DNA from: Nitrosomonadales bacterium
GTDB taxonomy: Bacteria > Pseudomonadota > Gammaproteobacteria > Burkholderiales > SG8-41
Direction of reading: 5' to 3'
Length of the DNA: 9,192 nucleotides
Assembly: GCA_009885185.1 (NCBI GenBank)
Contig: VFLF01000097.1
Location: 1-9,192, forward strand
Numbering within the stretch: position 1 is the stretch's first letter; each line of letters opens with the position of its first letter. Made by a program: the position numbers and the translations under genes. Positions 5,776 to 9,192 of the stretch are shown here, piece by piece. The notes under the pieces are model-generated. The model saw only the letters and a program-made list of their open reading frames with translations, was not told the DNA's origin and ran no database searches.

Positions 5776-6117
5776 ATGCAGCGAACAATACTCGGCGTAG
5801 CGGCCATTCTGCTGACGACACTTATCGAGTCCGCCAGCGCGCGACCTGCTTCGACAAACTCAGGACAGGCTTGGCTGCAACGCCCGGTACGCATTGTGGT
5901 CGGCTTTCCGCTCGGCGGCGGCATCGACGTGGCGGCGCGCCTGTGGGGCGTAACACTCAGCGAAAGCCTGGGTCAGCAAATCGTCGTGGATAACCGCTCC
6001 AGCACCAACGATATACTCGCAACAGAGATCGTCGCCAAAGCGTTCGGAGCGTTCATGAAAGCCGAATCTTTGAAATGGGCGGGCGTCATCAAGCAGGCGA
6101 ATATCAGGGCGGATTGA
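5776..6117 (+). pseudogene. Collapsed tctC (Bug family) with an internal in-frame deletion
   Basis: The 113-residue frame has a signal peptide (about 1-22, ending SASA) and a TctC N-terminus, RPVRIVVGFPLGGGIDVAARLWG then LGQQIVVDNRSSTNDILATEIVAKA (to residue 89). It then passes directly to the family C-terminus, FGAFMKAESLKWAGVIKQANIRAD. Intact homologues in this window are 319-322 residues, so about 200 residues are missing and both lobes of the binding protein are incomplete. The reading frame is kept across the junction (about 6040-6045), where GCGTTC occurs twice (6040-6045 and 6049-6054). A dispersed repeat (5848-5871) also widens the signal peptide-mature junction. It is divergent from the operon and convergent with the next tctC. 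Ligand binding is very unlikely. It is either a relic or a small exported protein of unknown use. Confidence 0.85.
5848..5871 (+). repeat. Short dispersed repeat of the 'FDKLRTG' type
   Basis: The bases include TTCGACAAACTCAGGACAGG, close to the dispersed sequence TTCGACAAGCTCAGGACAGG known from many environmental bacteria. Another frame here reads FDKLRTGL. It lies inside the collapsed tctC, where it replaces the usual signal peptide-mature junction with PASTNSGQAW. The identification rests on memory of the repeat, not a search. Confidence 0.6.
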
Positions 6118-6126
6118 TCGTCAATC
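6112..6126. terminator. Small convergent hairpin between the tctC relic and the next tctC
   Basis: GATTGA (6112-6117), TCG, TCAATC (6121-6126) is a perfect 6-bp stem that includes the relic's stop codon and sits in the 12-base gap between two convergent genes. No U-tract follows on either strand. It may be a weak bidirectional stop or chance. Confidence 0.25.
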
Positions 6127-6129
6127 GGT

Positions 6130-7089
6130 TCAATCGGGTTTGACCCCGGCGCGCTTCACGACATCGGCCCACTTCACGGTGTCTTTCTTGATTTGGGCGG
6201 CGAATTGTTCGGGTGTGCCGCCCATGAGATCACTGCCAAATACGGCGTATTTCTCTTTCACATGCGGCAATGCCATCGCAAGGTTAACCTCCTTGTTCAG
6301 TCGCGTCACGATCGGTTGCGGCGTACCCGACGGCACTACGATGCCGCCCCACGAAACGGATTCAAAACCGGGCACGCCCGCTTCCGCGATCGTCGGCAAA
6401 TCCTGAAACGCCGCCACGCGCCTGCTGCTGGTGACCGCGACGCCTTGAAGTTTGCCCGACCTGACGTGCTGGCCAATGGAACCGATGTTTTCAAACATCA
6501 GGTGTACGCGCCCAGCTATTACATCGGTAAGTGCCACCGTGGCCGCCTTGAACGGCACATGCACCATCTGGATGCCAGTCATGAGTTTAAACAGCTCGCC
6601 AGTCAAGTGCTGGCTTGCACCACTGCCGGTAGACGCATACAGGAGCTTGTCGGGATTCGCCCTTGCGTAGTCAATCAGCCCTTTCACCGAGGTCACGGGC
6701 AATGACTTTGCCGTTGCCAGCAAATTGGGAGTGGCGGCGATCTGCACCACCGCCCGCAATTCACGGTCCGGATCGTAGGGCAAAGCCTGCACGCTGCGCT
6801 GAATTGCAATGGGGCCGATGGTGCCGTAGCCCATGGTGTAGCCATCGGGCGAAGCCTTCGCCATCAGTGTTGTACCAAGTACCGATCCCGCGCCGGGACG
6901 GTTATCCACCACGACCTGTTGTCCAAGTTGCTTGATCAGCTCGGCCGCGAATATGCGAGCCGTGGTGTCTGGAGTACCGCCGGGCGCGGAAGAAACAATA
7001 AAGCGTATCGGGCGATCCGGATATGCGGCCAAGGCAACCGCGGCAAAACCGTATGCCAATAAACCCAACGCAACGATCCCAATACGCAT
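6130..7089 (-). CDS. Tripartite tricarboxylate transporter (Bug/TctC family) substrate-binding protein
   Basis: This is a 319-residue periplasmic binding protein of the Bug/TctC family. The signal peptide spans about 1-21 (ending ALA). It is followed by AYPDRPIRFIVSSAPGGTPDTTAR with the ligand-loop Asp41, then VVVDNRPGAGSVLGTTLMAKASPDGYT, the YDPDREL segment, HVPFKA, and the C-terminus KDTVKWADVVKRAGVKPD. The frame is open to 7122, but I place the start at the ATG at 7087-7089. It has a perfect AGGAGG 5 bases upstream and directly precedes a clean signal peptide. The gene converges on the collapsed tctC and lies back to back with a lysR 3' remnant at 7170-7271, the usual partner arrangement for LysR-controlled Bug genes. 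With that regulator gone, its control is unclear. Ligand unknown. Confidence 0.92.
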   Translation of the reverse strand: MRIGIVALGLLAYGFAAVALAAYPDRPIRFIVSSAPGGTPDTTARIFAAELIKQLGQQVVVDNRPGAGSVLGTTLMAKASPDGYTMGYGTIGPIAIQRSVQALPYDPDRELRAVVQIAATPNLLATAKSLPVTSVKGLIDYARANPDKLLYASTGSGASQHLTGELFKLMTGIQMVHVPFKAATVALTDVIAGRVHLMFENIGSIGQHVRSGKLQGVAVTSSRRVAAFQDLPTIAEAGVPGFESVSWGGIVVPSGTPQPIVTRLNKEVNLAMALPHVKEKYAVFGSDLMGGTPEQFAAQIKKDTVKWADVVKRAGVKPD

Positions 7090-7094
7090 CACCG

Positions 7095-7100
7095 CCTCCT
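7095..7100 (-). promoter_or_regulatory. Ribosome binding site deciding the tctC start at 7089
   Basis: AGGAGG on the minus strand lies 5 bases before the ATG at 7087-7089. It lies inside the longer open frame that begins at 7122, and so argues for the shorter protein. Confidence 0.8.
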
Positions 7101-7169
7101 GTGCGAATACCCTGCCTTTCACACAGCTACTTTACTACTGCGGCTGCAACCCCGCTACTTTTGCTGCTT

Positions 7170-7271
7170 TTGACCAGCGTTCGTTATCGCAGGAACGCTT
7201 ATCTTTCGCCGGCGGCGCGCAAGTTCATTGAAATTCTCGAAGTGGAGGCGGCGAAACTGCGTAGCAGATAG
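7170..7271 (+). pseudogene. 3' remnant of a LysR-family regulator gene
   Basis: The last 33 codons before the TAG at 7269-7271 encode LTSVRYRRNAYLSPAARKFI and then a short acidic-basic tail. This is the typical LysR C-terminus (Y-L-S-P-A-A-x-x-F-I-E-x-L). It also matches the end of the intact regulator in this window, which reads HMSVIYRKDGYL at 9157-9192: 6 of 12 residues are identical, with conservative changes at others. Upstream in this frame there is no LysR-like sequence and no helix-turn-helix, so about 270 codons are missing. The fragment lies between the start of one tctC and the stop of the next, where a divergent regulator of the first would sit. An 8-base direct repeat, GCTACTTT (7126-7133 and 7154-7161), lies just upstream. 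Confidence 0.7.
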
Positions 7272-7276
7272 CCACG

Positions 7277-8239
7277 CTACTCCGCCTTGATACCCGCCTC
7301 CTTAATCACCTGCGCCCACTTCACGCCTTCGGTCTTGATAAAGCTGGCAAGCTCCTGCGACGTACCGGGCGCGGCTTCCGCTCCCTGTGCGAGAAATGCC
7401 GCTTGGGATTCGGGCGAGCGCAGGATTTCTCCCATTTCGCGATTGAGGCGAGCGATAAGAGCCGGCGGTGTACGAGCCGGTGCAAATACCGCCGACCACA
7501 AGACCATGTCGAATCCGGCGACACCCTGTTCGGCGACCGTGGGGATGTCCGGTGCACCGGAGAAACGCTTGCCGGACGAAACTGCGTAGGCCCTCACCTT
7601 GCCCGTTGCCACCAGCGGCAGTGCCACGGGGCCGGCGAGAAAGGAAACATCCGACTCGCGCGATAACACAGCCGTCAGCGACTCCGGTGCGCGCTTGTAA
7701 GGTACGTGGAGCATTTCCACACCGGCGGCCCGCAGAAAAAGCTTCATCGTCAGGTTACCGGCGCTTCGCGCGGACTGGGTCGCATACTTCAATTCGCTAG
7801 GCCGCTTTTTGGCGTAGTCCACCAGTTCTTTCAGCGATGCCGCCGGGAGAGCCGGGCTGGACACCAGCACAAGAGGCGCCCGCATGACCATTGTGATGGG
7901 CGCAAAATCCGTGTTGGGATCGTACGCGAGGTTCTTGAAGAGGCTGGGTGTCGACACATGGGTGGCAAATTCACCCATGCACCAGGTGTATCCATCGGGC
8001 GCGGCCTTGGGGGTGATTTCCGCGCCTACATGAGCGAGACCACCGCGATTTTCAATGACGACAGACTTTCCCCACTTCTCACTCAGGCGCTGCCCAAGAT
8101 ATCGCGCCGACAGATCCACGGCGTTGCCCGCGCCGCCGGCGAGCACGCGGATCGGTTTGACCGGGTATTGCTGTGCCCCTGCCGGCGCATTAATCGCCAA
8201 CAAAACGATAACTGCCGCAACGCCTGAAATTTGGGCCAT
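7277..8239 (-). CDS. Tripartite tricarboxylate transporter (Bug/TctC family) substrate-binding protein
   Basis: This is a 320-residue periplasmic binding protein of the Bug/TctC family. The signal peptide covers about 1-22 (ending AGA). It is followed by QQYPVKPIRVLAGGAGNAVDLSARYLGQRL. The ligand-loop region is unusual: the common PFxPGG is replaced by LAGGAGNAVD, with Asp42 kept. Then come AAPDGYTW, YDPNTDFAPI, HVPYKRAPE and the C-terminus FIKTEGVKWAQVIKEAGIKAE. The frame is open to 8290, but the start is placed at the ATG at 8237-8239, which has GGGAGG 5 bases upstream and a clean signal peptide. It is divergent from the LysR gene at 8350, its likely regulator, across a 110-base gap. The changed binding loop hints at a ligand different from those of its two intact paralogues here. 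Confidence 0.92.
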   Translation of the reverse strand: MAQISGVAAVIVLLAINAPAGAQQYPVKPIRVLAGGAGNAVDLSARYLGQRLSEKWGKSVVIENRGGLAHVGAEITPKAAPDGYTWCMGEFATHVSTPSLFKNLAYDPNTDFAPITMVMRAPLVLVSSPALPAASLKELVDYAKKRPSELKYATQSARSAGNLTMKLFLRAAGVEMLHVPYKRAPESLTAVLSRESDVSFLAGPVALPLVATGKVRAYAVSSGKRFSGAPDIPTVAEQGVAGFDMVLWSAVFAPARTPPALIARLNREMGEILRSPESQAAFLAQGAEAAPGTSQELASFIKTEGVKWAQVIKEAGIKAE

Positions 8240-8244
8240 GACAA

Positions 8245-8250
8245 CCTCCC
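8245..8250 (-). promoter_or_regulatory. Ribosome binding site deciding the tctC start at 8239
   Basis: GGGAGG on the minus strand, 5 bases before the ATG at 8237-8239, favours this start over the longer open frame that begins at 8290. Confidence 0.8.
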
Positions 8251-8330
8251 TTGCAAGGTAGTTGAATGACTGCGGGAACAAGATTGACACCTTAGGGCTG
8301 AATCCGCAATCATCCGTTTTTCATGGTTTC

Positions 8331-8345
8331 TTAACTTTCGGTTAA
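8331..8345. promoter_or_regulatory. Candidate LysR operator (TTAAC-N5-GTTAA)
   Basis: TTAAC (8331-8335) and GTTAA (8341-8345) form a perfect interrupted palindrome. It contains the T-N11-A core (8332 to 8344) typical of LysR-type binding sites. It ends 4 bases before the lysR start codon, inside the divergent gap with tctC, so it could serve autorepression and control of tctC. Binding is inferred from pattern and position. Confidence 0.5.
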
Positions 8346-8349
8346 AGAC

Positions 8350-9192
8350 ATGGGACTGCGCGACATACGTTACTTTGCCGTGGTAGCCGAACACCTGAAC
8401 CTGAGCCGCGCGGCGGAGGCGCTGAACTTCAGCGTGCCTGCGCTGAGCAAGAGCCTGCGGCGGCTGGAAGACTCCGTGGGCGCAAAGCTCGTTCAACGCT
8501 CGCAAAAGGGCGTGACCTTAACCACGGTGGGCAGCGCGCTGTTGCACCGCATCGGCCCGTTACAGGGCGTTCTGCACGATGTGCGGCAGGAAGCCGCAAA
8601 CCTTGCGCAAGGCTGCGCAGGGCACATAGATATCGGCGTGTCGTCCGGAGCGGCGGAAAATCTGGCTGCTGATGCGTGTGCCACGCTTGCCAATGAATCG
8701 ACGGAGATCACCTTCCAAGTCTGGGTGCATGCCACCAAACTATTGGGCAACTTGCTGCGCAAGGGAGAGATCGATTTCTATGTGGCGAGCCTTCAGACGT
8801 TCTCACCCAGCGAGTTTGCCCGCGAGAGCCTGTTCGACGATCAGTTCATCGTTTTCACCTCGTCGCGCCACCGGCTGGCGGGACGCAAGCGGGTTACGCT
8901 GAACGATCTTGCGAACGAGAGATGGGCACTCACAGATAATTCGTGGAGCATGCAATGGCAACAACTTTGCCGCGAAATGGAAAATCACGGACTACCCACG
9001 CCACGCCTAGCCATGAACACCAATTCGCAGGCGGTGCGCATGCACGCTGTTGCCTACGCGGGATTTCTCGGCTTGAGCTCCAGGCGTTTCATGCAGCAGG
9101 AAGCACGCAAGTACAGCTTGGTAGAACTACCGGTCAAGGAAATAACCCACGTGCGCCATATGTCGGTCATCTACCGCAAGGACGGCTACCTC
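8350..9192 (+). CDS. LysR-family transcriptional regulator (3' end beyond the window)
   Basis: The frame is open from the ATG at 8350 to the window edge, giving 281 codons. The N-terminus MGLRDIRYFAVVAEHLNLSR continues with AAEALNFSVPALSKSLRRLEDSVGAKLVQRS, the standard LysR winged helix-turn-helix (about 1-60) and linker helix. The remainder is the periplasmic-binding-like effector domain, including HIDIGVSSGAAENL (about 93-106) and GEIDFYVAS (about 139-147). An in-frame stop at 8332-8334 rules out longer starts, and no strong ribosome site is present. The sequence ends at RKDGYL, about 20 residues short of a typical C-terminus, judging by the remnant at 7170-7271. It is divergent from the tctC ending at 7277 and probably senses that protein's ligand or a metabolite. 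The effector is unknown. Confidence 0.93.
   Translation, partial: MGLRDIRYFAVVAEHLNLSRAAEALNFSVPALSKSLRRLEDSVGAKLVQRSQKGVTLTTVGSALLHRIGPLQGVLHDVRQEAANLAQGCAGHIDIGVSSGAAENLAADACATLANESTEITFQVWVHATKLLGNLLRKGEIDFYVASLQTFSPSEFARESLFDDQFIVFTSSRHRLAGRKRVTLNDLANERWALTDNSWSMQWQQLCREMENHGLPTPRLAMNTNSQAVRMHAVAYAGFLGLSSRRFMQQEARKYSLVELPVKEITHVRHMSVIYRKDGYL

Noticed and set aside
5024..5800. Plus-strand frame of 258 codons opposite the racemase-like gene
   Set aside because: It is an antisense shadow with no recognisable domain, and it overlaps the intergenic control region.
5568..5993. Plus-strand frame of 141 codons overlapping the tctC relic, containing FDKLRTG
   Set aside because: The only recognisable peptide comes from the dispersed repeat; the overlapping frame from 5776 shows real TctC homology.
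7023..7271. Intact 82-residue small protein
   Set aside because: Only its last 33 codons resemble anything (a LysR C-terminus). The upstream part is antisense to the tctC signal peptide region.
8251..8349. Sigma-70 promoter for the tctC at 8239
   Set aside because: TTGCGG with a 17-base spacer leads to CAATCT, which matches the -10 consensus at only two positions.
1..9192. CRISPR array, tRNA, rRNA or a defence/phage system
   Set aside because: No regularly spaced direct repeats, tRNA-like clover-leaf ends, rRNA-like stretches or phage or nuclease genes were seen; the window is metabolic and transport in character.

Overview
The window looks like a chromosomal stretch of a GC-rich betaproteobacterium, most likely a Burkholderiales relative of Bordetella, Achromobacter or Cupriavidus. 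The main reason is the cluster of Bug/TctC-type periplasmic solute-binding proteins next to CoA-dependent catabolic genes and a LysR regulator. Two dispersed repeats common in environmental betaproteobacteria are also present: a palindromic ATTCCC-N8-GGGAAT pair, and a short element reading FDKLRTG in one frame. No RNA genes, CRISPR array, transposase or integrase were seen.

Layout. 1-227 (-): start of an exported protein with a TTG start, cut by the window edge. 381-5704 (-): six co-directional genes, transcribed from right to left: Asp/Glu racemase or maleate isomerase-like enzyme, enoyl-CoA hydratase/isomerase, acyl-CoA dehydrogenase, SCP2-type thiolase-like protein, Zn-ribbon/OB-fold DUF35 protein, and a TctC binding protein. 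The first four genes are joined by 1-base TAATG overlaps or a 1-base gap. A long palindromic repeat separates the DUF35 gene from the last tctC. 5776-6117 (+): a tctC relic with a large in-frame internal deletion. 6130-7089 (-): intact tctC. 7170-7271 (+): the 3' tail of a lysR gene. 7277-8239 (-): another intact tctC. 8350-9192 (+): a LysR regulator that runs off the window.

Function. The operon encodes dehydrogenation, hydration and carbon-carbon cleavage of an acyl-CoA, but no 3-hydroxyacyl-CoA dehydrogenase. The thiolase-like protein lacks the nucleophilic cysteine and is followed by a DUF35 protein. This matches the dehydrogenase, hydratase, retro-aldolase logic of steroid and bile-acid side-chain degradation (Ltp2/ChsH2-DUF35, Sal1) better than classical thiolytic beta-oxidation. 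The substrate cannot be read from the sequence. The TctC protein probably binds a carboxylate in the periplasm. No CoA ligase, CoA transferase or TctA/TctB membrane subunit is in view.

The right half appears to be two tandem copies of a 'tctC(-) / lysR(+)' divergent cassette. One copy has lost nearly all of its lysR, and a further tctC nearby has collapsed to its two ends.
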